The notes: generated from the letters alone by a model not told the origin. Positions 35,402-46,125 are shown, counted from the first letter of the stretch. The stretch: 64,000 nt of DNA from Streptomyces albofaciens JCM 4342 (GCF_008634025.1 NZ_PDCM01000002.1:3947501-4011500); one strand, 5' to 3'. Made by a program: numbers and translations.

Positions 35402-36091
35402 TCACACGCCGTCGCCGCGCGCCTTCAGGAAGGCGGTCGGCTCGATGCCGGAGCCGTAGTTCGGGCCGGTACGGACCTCGAAGTGCAGGTGCGGGCCGGT
35501 CGAGTTGCCGGTGCTGCCGGACTTCGCGATCTCCTGGCCGGTCTCCACGGTCTGGCCGACCTTGACCTCGGTGCTGGTCAGGTGCGCGTACTGGGTGTAC
35601 GTACCGCTGTCGTGCTTGATCACGATCGCATTGCCGTAGGCGGGGCCGTCGCCGCCGCCGTTCGGACCGGCCTTGACCACGGTGCCCCCGTGGACGGCGT
35701 GCACGGCCGTACCGCTGGGCACCACGAAGTCCTGGCCGCTGTGGTTGTGGGCCCAGTGCTTGCCGGCCAGCCCGAAGGTCATGCCCAGCGTGTAGTCGTC
35801 CACCGGCTTGACCCAGGAGCGGGCCTTCTCCTCGGCGGCCTTCCTGGCCTTCTCGGCCGCCTGCTTCTCCGCCTCGGCGGCCTTCTGCTGGGCGTCGGCC
35901 TGCGCGCTCACCGAGGAGCGGATGTCGGACGTGAGCCCGTTCAGCGCGATCGCCTGCGCGTCGCCGCCGGCCGCCATCGCCACCCCGGCGCCCATGGCGA
36001 CGGAGACGCCCAGGCCCGCCGCGAGCACGGAGGTGCGGGTACGGAGAACGGACTTCGTCGTCGGGCGGTGCAGGGGGTGGTGCTTCGACAT
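35402..36091 (-). CDS. Secreted M23 peptidase (LytM domain)
   Basis: A 229-residue peptidoglycan endopeptidase. The signal peptide ends near GVSVAMGAGVAMAAG. A short coiled coil of Ala/Glu/Lys repeats (residues 60-95) leads to the LytM domain, with zinc ligands in NHSGQDF and GPHLHFEV. Start supported by GGAGG ten bases upstream. A hairpin followed by TTTT lies in its own leader about 115 bases before the start, which suggests control by premature termination. It probably cleaves wall cross-links during growth or sporulation. Confidence 0.92.
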   Translation of the reverse strand: MSKHHPLHRPTTKSVLRTRTSVLAAGLGVSVAMGAGVAMAAGGDAQAIALNGLTSDIRSSVSAQADAQQKAAEAEKQAAEKARKAAEEKARSWVKPVDDYTLGMTFGLAGKHWAHNHSGQDFVVPSGTAVHAVHGGTVVKAGPNGGGDGPAYGNAIVIKHDSGTYTQYAHLTSTEVKVGQTVETGQEIAKSGSTGNSTGPHLHFEVRTGPNYGSGIEPTAFLKARGDGV

Positions 36092-36206
36092 GCGGGAACT
36101 ACCTCCGGAAAAGACGGGGTCCCGGCCGTCGACCGGGATCGCTCATCCTTGGTAACCGGAATCCGACATGTTGCCAATAGGCGCTTCTACTACCGCATCC
36201 CGTAGC

Positions 36207-36232
36207 AAAAGGCGGGGAAATAAATCCCCGCC
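36207..36232 (-). terminator. Intrinsic terminator in the leader of the M23 peptidase gene
   Basis: On the minus strand GGCGGGGA pairs with TCCCCGCC around a six-base AT loop and is followed at once by TTTT. This is one of only two stems in the window with a U-tract. No gene is seen on this strand upstream until past 36.7 kb, so it most likely attenuates the peptidase transcript. Confidence 0.75.
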
Positions 36233-36430
36233 CCTACCCTCCGCCTCAGGTCTCAAACACGTCGGTCCCGTCCCTCTTCCGGCCGCTACCCCTCTCCGCC
36301 TCCTGGGGTCTGACCTGCGGGTTCACCCGGCCGTACGAAGCCGTCGGGCACCCCGGCCGCCCTCCGCTCCGCCCGCCGCGGCCACCCCGTCCGAACCGCC
36401 CCGCCGTACCGCGGAAAGCGCCCGCTATTC
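36233..36430 (-). other. Structured GC-rich leader, possible riboswitch upstream of the M23 gene
   Basis: Read on the minus strand this stretch contains CCGGGTGAACCCGCAGG and GAGACCTGAGGCGGAGGG before the terminator. The layout (structured leader, terminator, wall hydrolase) matches known c-di-AMP (ydaO) riboswitch genes in actinobacteria. My match to the aptamer consensus is partial, so the identity is a guess. No credible protein gene is present. Confidence 0.3.
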
Positions 36431-36704
36431 CGCGTAGTAGGCCGCCGGGGGCCTGTGCGGCATGTCACCGCGCCCGTGGTTTTCCCGGCTGCGCCGCGGG
36501 CCTTTCGCATGTCCGTATCGGGACCAAAGGCCCCGCACGGAAACTCCCCGTGCGCCCCCGCCCGCCCGTACGCGGACTCCCCGTACGCCCGTACGGGAAC
36601 TCCTGGCGCGCCCCGCCCGCCCGTACGGCCCCACCCGGCCGAGCGGCCTCCCGGGAACCGCCGTCTCCTCTAGGCTGGAAGCCCGGCGGCGCCCGGCGCC
36701 GCAC

Positions 36705-36721
36705 AGGTGATGGGGGATCAC
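36705..36721 (+). promoter_or_regulatory. Hairpin holding the ribosome site of the NACHT gene
   Basis: GGTGAT and ATCACC pair perfectly around GGGGG, which is the only ribosome-binding sequence before the ATG at 36725. A -10-like TAGGCT lies at 36670-36675. Folding would limit access to the site. Confidence 0.45.
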
Positions 36722-36724
36722 CGC

Positions 36725-39337
36725 ATGGATCCAGTGATCATCATGGCCCGGCTGGCACCCAAGATCGTGGGCCCGATCGTCAGAAGACTCCTCGTCCGGC
36801 CGGGTCCCGGCGCCTTCCTCGTGGACCGGCCGTTACGGATCGCCCGCCTGGTCTCCTTCCGGGGCGAGCAGCGCGTCCTCGGGGAGCGCGAGGTGCGGCG
36901 GATCGCCGCCAAACTGGTCGACCGCGCCGTGACCCCGCTGCCCGGCGCCACCGGCGCGGCCCGCGAGCGGCCGGTGGCCCCCGACGAGGACCGGGCCGTC
37001 ACGGACGCCCTCTCCCGTACGCTCTGGGCGCTCGGCGACCTGGACACGGAGATCGCGCAGGACACCCGGCTGGAGGCGGCCGAACTGGCCCGGCAGCTGC
37101 GCCGGGCCGCCCCGGACGCCACCCGCGGGCTGACCGGTGACGGCACCGAGCTGCACACCGTCCTCGTGGACACCGCGGCGCTGCACATCCTGAATCACTT
37201 CACCCAGCTGACCGGCTTCATCGCCCGCACCGTCGTCGAGAACCGGCGCACCCTCGGCCGGATCGACGACACGGTCGGCGTGCTGGCCGCCCGCCTGCCG
37301 TCCCGGTCCGCCGAGGACGCCGCCTTCGAGACGCGGTACGCCCAGGACACCGCCGTCCTGCACAGCCACCTCACGATCTTCGGCCTGGACCTCGTGCACT
37401 CCCCCGACAGCTGGCCGCTGGACGCCGCCTACCTGGGCCTGCGCTGCGAGCCGGAACCACCCGCCGCGGACCACGGCAGCACGCCCGAACCGGCCGTCCC
37501 CGCCGAACACGCCCTGTCCGGCCTGTGCCGCGTCCTTGTCCGGGGCGTGGCCGGATCCGGCAAGACCACACTGCTCCAGTGGCTGGCCGTCGCCACAGCG
37601 CGCGGCGAGCTGCCCCCGACGCTCCGCCGCGCGCTGTACGGCCGTGTCCCCTTCCTCCTCCCGGTACGCCGCCTCGCCCGCCACGGCATGCCCTCCCCCG
37701 GCACCTTCCTGACGGCCGTCGGCTATCCGGGCGCCGAGGCCCAGCCGCCGGGCTGGGCCGACCGCGTCCTACGGGCCGGGCGCGCCCTCCTGCTGATCGA
37801 CGGCGTGGACGAGGCCCCCGAGGACGAGCGCGAGGCGCTGCGCCGCAAGCTCCGCGACTGGACCGCCCTGTATCCGGGCAACGTCTGGATCGTCACCTCC
37901 CGCCCCTCCGCCGTCCGCGCCGACTGGCTGACGGCCGACGGCTTCACCGAACTGTCACTGGCCCCGATGAGCCGCGAGGACATCGCCGCGTTCATCCAGC
38001 GCTGGCACCGCGCCGCGGCCCAGCAGGTCCCCGACGACCTGGACCGCCTGCCGCACTACGAACGGACGCTGCTCAACGCCGTACGCATCACCCGCGACCT
38101 GGGCCGGCTGGCCACCAACCCGCTGATGTGCGGCATGATCTGCGCCCTGCACCGCGACCGCCGCGGCTATCTGCCCAACGGCCGCAAGGAGTTGTACGAG
38201 GCCGCCCTGTCGATGCTGCTGGAGCGGCGGGACCGGGAACGGGCCATGGGCACCACCGACGGCATCGACCTGCCGCGCCAGCCCAAGATCCAGCTGTTGC
38301 AGAAGCTGGCCCACTGGATGCTGGTCAACGGGCGCTCGGAGATGGACCGCGAGATCGCCGTGGACACACTCGCGCAGCACCTGCCGGCCATCCCCGACGC
38401 CGCGCGCCAGGGCGGCCCCGAGGAGATATACCGCCACCTGCTGAACCGCACCGGGCTGCTGCGCGAACCGGCCCCGGGCACCGTCGACTTCGTGCACCGC
38501 ACCTTCCAGGACTTCCTGGCCGCCCGCGCCACCGTGCAGCGGCACGACTTCGGGCTGCTGCTGAACCACGCCCACCTGTGCGAGTGGGAGGACGTGATCC
38601 GGATGGCCGTGGCGCTGGCCCGCCCCGACGAGTGCGCGGCGCTGCTGAACGGCCTGCTGGCCCCGCGTCCCGGCATCCGGGCCGCGGAGGCCCGGCACCG
38701 CAAGCTGCTCGCCGCGGCCTGTGTGGAGCACGCCGCCGAACTCGACCCGGAGGTGCGCCACCGGGTGCGGCGCTTCACCCGCGACATGGTCCGCCCCAGC
38801 ACCGTGGCCGGGGCCCGCGCGCTGGGCTGGATCGGCCCGATCGTGCTGGAGATGCTGCCGGAGCCGGCCGAGGTCTCGGACGGTGAGGCGTATCTGCTCG
38901 CGGTCACCGCCACGTCCATCGCCGACGACATGGCGATCGACTATCTGGCCGGGCTGCGCAAGCGGACGTATCCGGATGTGCGGGCACAGCTGGCCGGTGC
39001 CTGGCGGCGGTACGACACCGCGCGCTACGCCCGGGAGATCATCGCCCACCTGGACCCGGACGAGCTGTTCTTCCCCGTGACGGACGTGGAGGAGCTGCGC
39101 GCCCTGCGGGGGCTCGGCGGCCGGCCGTGCCTGCAGATCGCCGGGGAGTTCACCGTGGCCGAGCTGATCGACGGCATCGTCCCGGCGGACGGCCTGGTCC
39201 GGCTCTGGCTGGCGTACGGCGTGGGGACCTCGATGGCGTGGCTGGCCGCGTTCCCCCGGCTGGAAGAGCTGCGGATCAGCCGCCGGCTGCCGCCGGTGAC
39301 CGGCGTACCGGACGGGATCCGCGTCATCGAGCTGTGA
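36725..39337 (+). CDS. NACHT-family NTPase with helical N-terminus
   Basis: An 870-residue STAND-type ATPase. Residues 1-270 are mostly helical and lack a recognised enzymatic effector. Walker A GVAGSGKTTLL is near 274, Walker B LLLIDGVDEAPED near 355 with the extra acidic residues of NACHT proteins, and VTSRP is the sensor region. NRTGLLREP and VDFVHRTFQDFLAARA mark the winged-helix end. The last 250 residues are helical and end in short leucine-rich-like segments. Relatives include bacterial NLR-like antiphage proteins and developmental regulators. It stands alone between an M23 gene and clpC. Confidence 0.88.
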   Translation: MDPVIIMARLAPKIVGPIVRRLLVRPGPGAFLVDRPLRIARLVSFRGEQRVLGEREVRRIAAKLVDRAVTPLPGATGAARERPVAPDEDRAVTDALSRTLWALGDLDTEIAQDTRLEAAELARQLRRAAPDATRGLTGDGTELHTVLVDTAALHILNHFTQLTGFIARTVVENRRTLGRIDDTVGVLAARLPSRSAEDAAFETRYAQDTAVLHSHLTIFGLDLVHSPDSWPLDAAYLGLRCEPEPPAADHGSTPEPAVPAEHALSGLCRVLVRGVAGSGKTTLLQWLAVATARGELPPTLRRALYGRVPFLLPVRRLARHGMPSPGTFLTAVGYPGAEAQPPGWADRVLRAGRALLLIDGVDEAPEDEREALRRKLRDWTALYPGNVWIVTSRPSAVRADWLTADGFTELSLAPMSREDIAAFIQRWHRAAAQQVPDDLDRLPHYERTLLNAVRITRDLGRLATNPLMCGMICALHRDRRGYLPNGRKELYEAALSMLLERRDRERAMGTTDGIDLPRQPKIQLLQKLAHWMLVNGRSEMDREIAVDTLAQHLPAIPDAARQGGPEEIYRHLLNRTGLLREPAPGTVDFVHRTFQDFLAARATVQRHDFGLLLNHAHLCEWEDVIRMAVALARPDECAALLNGLLAPRPGIRAAEARHRKLLAAACVEHAAELDPEVRHRVRRFTRDMVRPSTVAGARALGWIGPIVLEMLPEPAEVSDGEAYLLAVTATSIADDMAIDYLAGLRKRTYPDVRAQLAGAWRRYDTARYAREIIAHLDPDELFFPVTDVEELRALRGLGGRPCLQIAGEFTVAELIDGIVPADGLVRLWLAYGVGTSMAWLAAFPRLEELRISRRLPPVTGVPDGIRVIEL

Positions 39338-39615
39338 AATCGCGGTCCTATAGGGCCGTATGCCTGCGAGGGCGGGAGCGGATCGCGGCCGTCGCCTTGG
39401 AGACTCCGGGTTGCGGAATACTTCCTTCCGCATTTACCGGGCCTGCGGCGGGCAATCCGGAATGGCGATTTCCTTTTGCACCCCGTGCAATAACCGCGCC
39501 CGCTCCGGTACCGGCCGGGAAGGTTCGCGTCCGTGGTTGCGGATATAGGTACGCGGCCGCCGCGGAATTGCGCTTCCACGCGGACACGGCGCGGGCCGGC
39601 ACCCGGACACGACAA
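39338..39615. other. Intergenic spacer behind the NACHT gene, less GC-rich than surroundings
   Basis: About 280 bases with several AT-richer patches (CTTCCTTCCGCATTT, GCGATTTCCTTTTGCAC). I see no convincing gene, repeat or RNA. It might be decayed coding sequence. Confidence 0.4.
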
Positions 39616-39656
39616 CGCCGCGGCCCGGAACCTGGAGCAGGTTCCGGGCCGCGGCG
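39616..39656. terminator. Long perfect hairpin after clpC
   Basis: A 19-bp perfect stem, CGCCGCGGCCCGGAACCTG with its complement, around a GAG loop. It starts 37 bases past the clpC stop and faces the NACHT gene from the other side, so it can end both transcripts. Confidence 0.85.
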
Positions 39657-39692
39657 TGTGCCGTAGCGCTCAGACGCCGGGCGCCCGGGGCG

Positions 39693-42212
<2,520 letters not shown>

Positions 42213-42273
42213 CGTTAATCGCTCCTCAGAGCGGTCAGGCAGTTAGGGGTCGGTCCCCTCCCTGTCCTTCCGC

Positions 42274-42296
42274 ATGCTAGTCCCGTGGGACGGGAC
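42274..42296 (-). promoter_or_regulatory. clpC promoter element with overlapping palindrome
   Basis: The minus strand reads TAGCAT (complement of 42274-42279), preceded directly by GTCCCGT-CCC-ACGGGAC, a perfect seven-base dyad at 42280-42296. A regulator bound there would contact the -35/-10 spacer. It does not look like the ClgR site I remember. Confidence 0.45.
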
Positions 42297-42721
42297 AGCT
42301 CATTCCAACTGCCGACATCCGTCCGGATCACCCCCGCGTCGGCGGGGAAATCTGCTGCCGAACAGCCGACATCTGCTCCAACCCGATGGTGCGAGACGAT
42401 GTTCCCGCAGGCCAGGCATATACGCCCCGGGTCAGTACGCCCGTGGCGAACGCACCCGTCACCGACACGCCCGCCCGGAGCCCGCCGCCGCTCCGGAAAA
42501 AGCGCTGCGCACACCGCTGCACCGTCTCTTCCCACCGGTAATGTCTTACCCGCCGCCACTGACACTCCATGCGGCGCGGGCTCCTTCCCTCCGCTACGGG
42601 CGAACACCCGAGCGCCGTTCAATGCGCCGTCACGCCCCCGCACACCCCCTTCCCTGGCGACAGTACGTACCCGCACGTCAACCCAGCGTAACTTCTCGGG
42701 GCTTGGTGAGTTGCTCCGGGT
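42297..42721. other. Non-coding region upstream of clpC
   Basis: About 425 bases with a direct repeat of GCCGACATC (42308 and 42364) and no gene I can support. It must hold the rest of the clpC control region and the promoter of the following plus-strand gene. Confidence 0.4.
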
Positions 42722-43420
42722 ATGCCCGTCGCGATCCCGCGATCCCGTCCCTCCCTCGCCGCCGTACGGCAGTGGTACGAGGACGAGCTGCGCTGGCCGA
42801 CCACCGGCACGGAACCGGTGCAGCTGCTGACCGGGGTGCGCTTCGACGCCCTGGACCTGCCCGCCGACGCGGGCCGCGCCGTGCTGGGGCGGGTGGGCCG
42901 CACGGGGCCCGTGGCGATCGACCGGGGCGGCGCCGCCGGCCCCAGGATGCTCATGCTCGTGGCCGCCGGTGCGGCCGAGGAGCTGGCCGGTCTCCTGGAA
43001 TGGCTGGAATGGGGCTCGCTTGGGCTGGATCTGACCGCACGCGGCACCGGGGACCGGATGCCCGCGCCGTCACCGCCGCCGGCTCCGTACGCGCCATGGC
43101 CGTACGGACCCGGTCCGCGGGAGGCCGCGGGGTGGGTGCGGCCTCCCGAGCCGGGGTACGAGATCGAGGCTTGCCTGCCCACCACGGGGTCCGGGGCAGG
43201 GCGCGGGGGCCGCGGTATTCCCCTCGCTGATCGCCAGGGGCGCGCCCCCGACCTCGTACGACTCGTGAGCGCGGCGGCCACGGAATGCCACCGGGCCCGT
43301 TTGCTGCGCGGTCGTCAAGCTCGAAGACAAACAGATCGCGGGTACGGCGATCAGCCGTTCGCCTTCTCGAACGCCTCACGGATCTCCGCGGGCACCCGGC
43401 CGCGGTCATTGACGTTGTAG
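42722..43420 (+). CDS. Small protein resembling a prim-pol N-terminal fragment
   Basis: Up to 232 residues. RFDALDLPADAGRAVLGRVG, then GPVAIDRGG and MLMLVAAGAAEEL, resemble the start of bifunctional DNA primase/polymerase domains common as orphan proteins in streptomycetes, but the catalytic core is not visible. The last 25 residues are read antisense to lsr2 and look unlike the rest, so a frameshift or an earlier natural stop is possible. It converges on lsr2 with a 70-base overlap. Function unknown. Confidence 0.6.
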   Translation: MPVAIPRSRPSLAAVRQWYEDELRWPTTGTEPVQLLTGVRFDALDLPADAGRAVLGRVGRTGPVAIDRGGAAGPRMLMLVAAGAAEELAGLLEWLEWGSLGLDLTARGTGDRMPAPSPPPAPYAPWPYGPGPREAAGWVRPPEPGYEIEACLPTTGSGAGRGGRGIPLADRQGRAPDLVRLVSAAATECHRARLLRGRQARRQTDRGYGDQPFAFSNASRISAGTRPRSLTL

Positions 43421-43683
43421 CCGTTCTCCTTGGCCCACGCGCGGATCTTCGCGGTGTCCTGGCTGCCGCCGGAAGACGCCCGTGCCTTGCCGCGGCCACC
43501 GGAACGGCCACCGGTCTTCCGGCCGGCCTTCACGAACTCGGCGAGCGACTCGCGCAGCTTCCGCGCGTTGTCGTCGGACAGGTCGATCTCGTAGGACTTG
43601 CCGTCGAGGGCGAACGTCACGGTCTCATGGGCCTCGCCGCCGTTGAGGTCGTCGACAAGAAGAACCTGAACCTTCTGTGCCAC
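43351..43683 (-). CDS. lsr2: Nucleoid-associated silencer Lsr2
   Basis: A 110-residue actinobacterial H-NS analogue that coats AT-rich DNA and silences specialised-metabolite and foreign genes. N-terminal dimerisation part MAQKVQVLLVDDLNGGEAHE, basic Gly/Arg/Lys linker, and C-terminal domain with the AT-hook-like RGR (residues 94-96) in NDRGRVPAEIREAFEKANG. The GTG start has AAGGGAAA six bases upstream; a nearer-5' ATG would contain that site. Its leader is AT-rich, so self-regulation is plausible. Confidence 0.97.
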   Translation of the reverse strand: MAQKVQVLLVDDLNGGEAHETVTFALDGKSYEIDLSDDNARKLRESLAEFVKAGRKTGGRSGGRGKARASSGGSQDTAKIRAWAKENGYNVNDRGRVPAEIREAFEKANG

Positions 43684-43839
43684 CGGTTTCCCTTTCATCG
43701 AATGTGGATTACGACGGAAAGCAAACCGCTTTTCCGGGAAAAACACAAACCCCTGGGTAGGGTTCAGTTGCCCGGCAGTCGGGGAACGCTTGCTTCCACA
43801 GCTATGAGATAGGGGCGCGATTCGGACATAGAACGCTGA
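43684..43839 (-). promoter_or_regulatory. AT-rich leader and promoter region of lsr2
   Basis: Unusually AT-rich for this genome, with GGAAAGC/GCTTTTCC forming an imperfect hairpin near 43713-43736 and runs of T on the minus strand. Such sequence is what Lsr2 binds. I cannot fix a -10 or -35. Confidence 0.4.
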
Positions 43840-44358
43840 TCACAGGTGCAGAAGCATGCGGCTGTTGCCCAGGGTGTTGGGCTTCACTCGTTCGAGACCG
43901 AGGAACTCGGCAACGCCCTCGTCATAGGAACGCAGCAGCTCGCTGTAGACATCGCCGTCGACGGGCGTCTCACCGATCTCCACGAAGCCGTGCTTGGCGA
44001 AGAAGTCCACTTCGAAGGTGAGGCAGAAAATGCGCCGCACTCCGAGCCAGCCCGCGGTGCGCAGCAGCTTGTCGAGGACTTGGTGTCCGACTCCGGTGCC
44101 CTTCAGGGCCGGGTCCACGGCCAATGTGCGCACTTCGGCCAGGTCTTCCCACATGACGTGCAGGGCTCCGCAGGCCACGACCGCGGCGTCCTCGTCCCGC
44201 TCGGCCACCCAGAACTCCTGGATGTCCTCGTAAAGCGTCACGGTGGCTTTGTCGAGGAGGATGCCGTCCGGCGAGTAGGCGTCGATGAGGCGGCGTACGG
44301 CCGGTACATCGCTGGTCCTGGCGCGGCGGACGGTGACTCCATTAGATAGCGGCGGCAT
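43840..44358 (-). CDS. GNAT acetyltransferase, probably amino-acid N-acetyltransferase
   Basis: A 172-residue GNAT protein. VRRARTSDVPAVRRLIDAYSPDG and the CoA-binding VDPALKGTGVGHQVLDKLL are clear. RRIFCLTFEVDFFAKHGFVE matches the short ArgA-like enzymes (Rv2747 type) that acetylate glutamate for arginine synthesis. It follows the BlaI-like gene by nine bases on the same strand and may be co-transcribed. The arginine role is inference from family. Confidence 0.85.
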   Translation of the reverse strand: MPPLSNGVTVRRARTSDVPAVRRLIDAYSPDGILLDKATVTLYEDIQEFWVAERDEDAAVVACGALHVMWEDLAEVRTLAVDPALKGTGVGHQVLDKLLRTAGWLGVRRIFCLTFEVDFFAKHGFVEIGETPVDGDVYSELLRSYDEGVAEFLGLERVKPNTLGNSRMLLHL

Positions 44359-44367
44359 GCGCCGACG

Positions 44368-44856
44368 CTATCGCCCCGAGTCGCCGGAACCCGTCGCGGG
44401 TACTTCCCCCGCATCCGCTTCGCCCGCGCCCGCGGGTGCGGCGGCTTCGTCCGCGCGTTCCGCCTGCGGCGCGGCCGGTGCGGGTTCCGCGGGTTCGTCG
44501 CCCTGCACCATCCGTACGGCATCCCGTAGCGCGTGGCGCTGTTCCGGCGACATCATGCCGAAGAAGGCCACCAGAGCCGCCGCGGGGTTGTCACTCGCGG
44601 ACCACGCTTCGTTCATCAGTGCGGCCGCGTAGGCGGCACGAGTGGAGACCGCCTCATATCGATAGGCGCGCCCTTCGGCTTCCCTGCGCACCCAGCCCTT
44701 CTGATGGAGGTTGTCCAATACGGTCATCACCGTCGTGTAGGCGATCGACCGTTCCTTCTGCAGGTCTTCCAGGACTTCCCGAACGGTGACCGGGCGGTTC
44801 CACTCCCACACCCGCGTCATGACCGCGTCTTCCAGATCACCCAAGCGTCGTGGCAC
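44368..44856 (-). CDS. BlaI/MecI-type transcriptional repressor
   Basis: A 162-residue protein. LGDLEDAVMTRVWEWNRPVT and the wing region YTTVMTVLDNLHQKGWVRREAEGRAYRYEAV (split in two here) match the BlaI/MecI/CopY winged-helix family. The usual cleavage region is followed by a long Ala/Glu/Pro tail. No BlaR-type sensor protease is adjacent. TATTGT lies six bases before the GTG, so the transcript is probably leaderless. Targets unknown. Confidence 0.85.
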   Translation of the reverse strand: MPRRLGDLEDAVMTRVWEWNRPVTVREVLEDLQKERSIAYTTVMTVLDNLHQKGWVRREAEGRAYRYEAVSTRAAYAAALMNEAWSASDNPAAALVAFFGMMSPEQRHALRDAVRMVQGDEPAEPAPAAPQAERADEAAAPAGAGEADAGEVPATGSGDSGR

Positions 44857-44917
44857 ACCAGCACAATAGTGGGAGATGTCGCGAATGCCGGTTCTAACCC
44901 GATTGATTTGCGCCGGA

Positions 44918-44960
44918 AAAAGGCCGTACGGCCCGAGACGCGCGATCTCGGGCCGTACGG
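44918..44960 (-). terminator. Intrinsic terminator of the small membrane protein gene
   Basis: A perfect 15-bp stem CCGTACGGCCCGAGA with its complement around seven bases, followed on the minus strand by CCTTTTT. Together with the M23 leader stem this is the best classical terminator in the window. Confidence 0.9.
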
Positions 44961-45065
44961 GACGGGTGCGGCGGGCAAGGCCGGGCAGGCCACCGAACGG
45001 ACGGACGTGTTCCGTCGGCGGCCCGGGACGGGCGACGGCGGCCGGAACGGTCCGGCCGGCGCCGG

Positions 45066-45245
45066 TCAGGCGCCGTGGGCCTTGGGCTCCTGGCGGGCGC
45101 CCTCGGCGCGGGCCAGCGCGGCGTCGACCGCCGCGTCCTCCTTGGACTTGTTCTCGCCACCCTGGCTCTTCACGATCGTCACGATGAGCGCGACGAACGC
45201 CACGGCCATCACCACGGGCGGAACCAGCGCTGCGACGTAATCCAT
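45066..45245 (-). CDS. Small single-pass membrane protein
   Basis: 59 residues. MDYVAALVPPVVMAVAFVAL is a membrane helix, followed by a charged Lys/Glu/Ala tail (SKEDAAVDAALARAEG). GGAGG nine bases before the ATG and a strong terminator behind it show that it is a real gene. The type is common in streptomycetes. No function known. Confidence 0.8.
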   Translation of the reverse strand: MDYVAALVPPVVMAVAFVALIVTIVKSQGGENKSKEDAAVDAALARAEGARQEPKAHGA

Positions 45246-45291
45246 GACCAGGGGCCTCCTTCGGGAGTGAGGCTTCCAGGGTACGCAGCGT

Positions 45292-45918
45292 TCAGGCGGT
45301 CCGGGCCGCGGGGGGCGGCGTCGGCTTGCGGCGTGGCGGGAACACCTCGCCCGGCGTGGGGACGGGACGGCCGGGGCGCGGCGCCTTCGGCTGCGGGCGC
45401 ACCGGCGCGGGCCGCGGCGCGTGCTCGGGTTTCTCCGCGCCCCGGCCGCCCGGGAGCGCGCGCAGCCGGGCCCGTACGAACTGTTCGGCCAGACTTTCGC
45501 AGCGGCGCAGCAGGGCGGTGCGGCGCGCGCTTTCGTCCGGCCCCCGGGCACCCACGACCAGCGAGCGCAGGGCGGCGAGGTCGGCGGGGGCGGGGTCGTA
45601 GCCGGCCGCCAGGGCCTCCTGGAGCTGCGCCAGGTAGCCGCCGGCGGAGCCGGGCAGGGCTTCGCGGTAGCGGGCGAGGTCGGCGAGGAGGAAAGCGCGC
45701 AGCCGCCCGCCCTCGCGCGCCGCCTCGTCCACGGCCTCGGCCAGCCGCAGATATTCCTGGACCTCCTGGGCGCCCTCGGCGTCGTAGCCCGCCGGGGCGT
45801 CCGGGGCGCCGGTCGTGTCGCGCGTCGGCCGGAGGGCGGCGGCGAGCGCGCGCCGCAGCACGCGCAACTCGTCGGCGCTGAAGGCCATACCGCCGCGGGT
45901 TCCGTATGGCATAGGCAT
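45292..45918 (-). CDS. Conserved hypothetical helical protein
   Basis: 208 residues, mostly helical (AFSADELRVLRRALAAALRP; AQEVQEYLRLAEAVDEAARE), ending in a Pro/Arg-rich unstructured tail (APVRPQPKAPRPGRPVPTP). I do not recognise the domain. The true start may be MAFSADELRVL ten codons in, where the homologous-looking part begins. It lies upstream of the small membrane gene, 46 bases apart on the same strand. Confidence 0.65.
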   Translation of the reverse strand: MPMPYGTRGGMAFSADELRVLRRALAAALRPTRDTTGAPDAPAGYDAEGAQEVQEYLRLAEAVDEAAREGGRLRAFLLADLARYREALPGSAGGYLAQLQEALAAGYDPAPADLAALRSLVVGARGPDESARRTALLRRCESLAEQFVRARLRALPGGRGAEKPEHAPRPAPVRPQPKAPRPGRPVPTPGEVFPPRRKPTPPPAARTA

Positions 45919-46125
45919 GAGTTGACCTTACGTCCCCGGCGGACAAAATCCGCTTAATGGGATTAGAAAGGTGCAAGTGTCGCGGAGCTTGATTTGACCG
46001 GCAAAAGCCGCTTCTAGCTACACAAGGGGCCAAGTGGGCAATTCACCCGGCCAGTCGGGGCGGGGCGGGCGGCCCTGTACGGGGCGGTGGGTCCGCGATG
46101 ACCGGGCCCTTCCGCCCCGTAAGGA
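45919..46125. other. Gap behind coaX with no gene seen
   Basis: About 200 bases. The half nearest the helical-protein gene is relatively AT-rich (TTGATTTGACC, TTCTAGCTACACAAG) and probably holds its promoter. I found no strong terminator for the coaX operon. Confidence 0.35.

Noticed and set aside
33200..36205. A 1001-codon open frame on the plus strand across the MFS, TetR and M23 genes
   Set aside because: It is antisense to the exporter and out of frame with TetR, has no recognisable domain, and is a by-product of high GC codon bias. The same applies to long antisense frames at 4069-5475, 10107-12452, 39828-42218 and 48041-50020.
36425..36721. Minus-strand 98-codon frame between the M23 and NACHT genes
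   Set aside because: Arg/Gly-rich composition typical of shadow frames, no ribosome site, and it overlaps the likely promoter of the NACHT gene.
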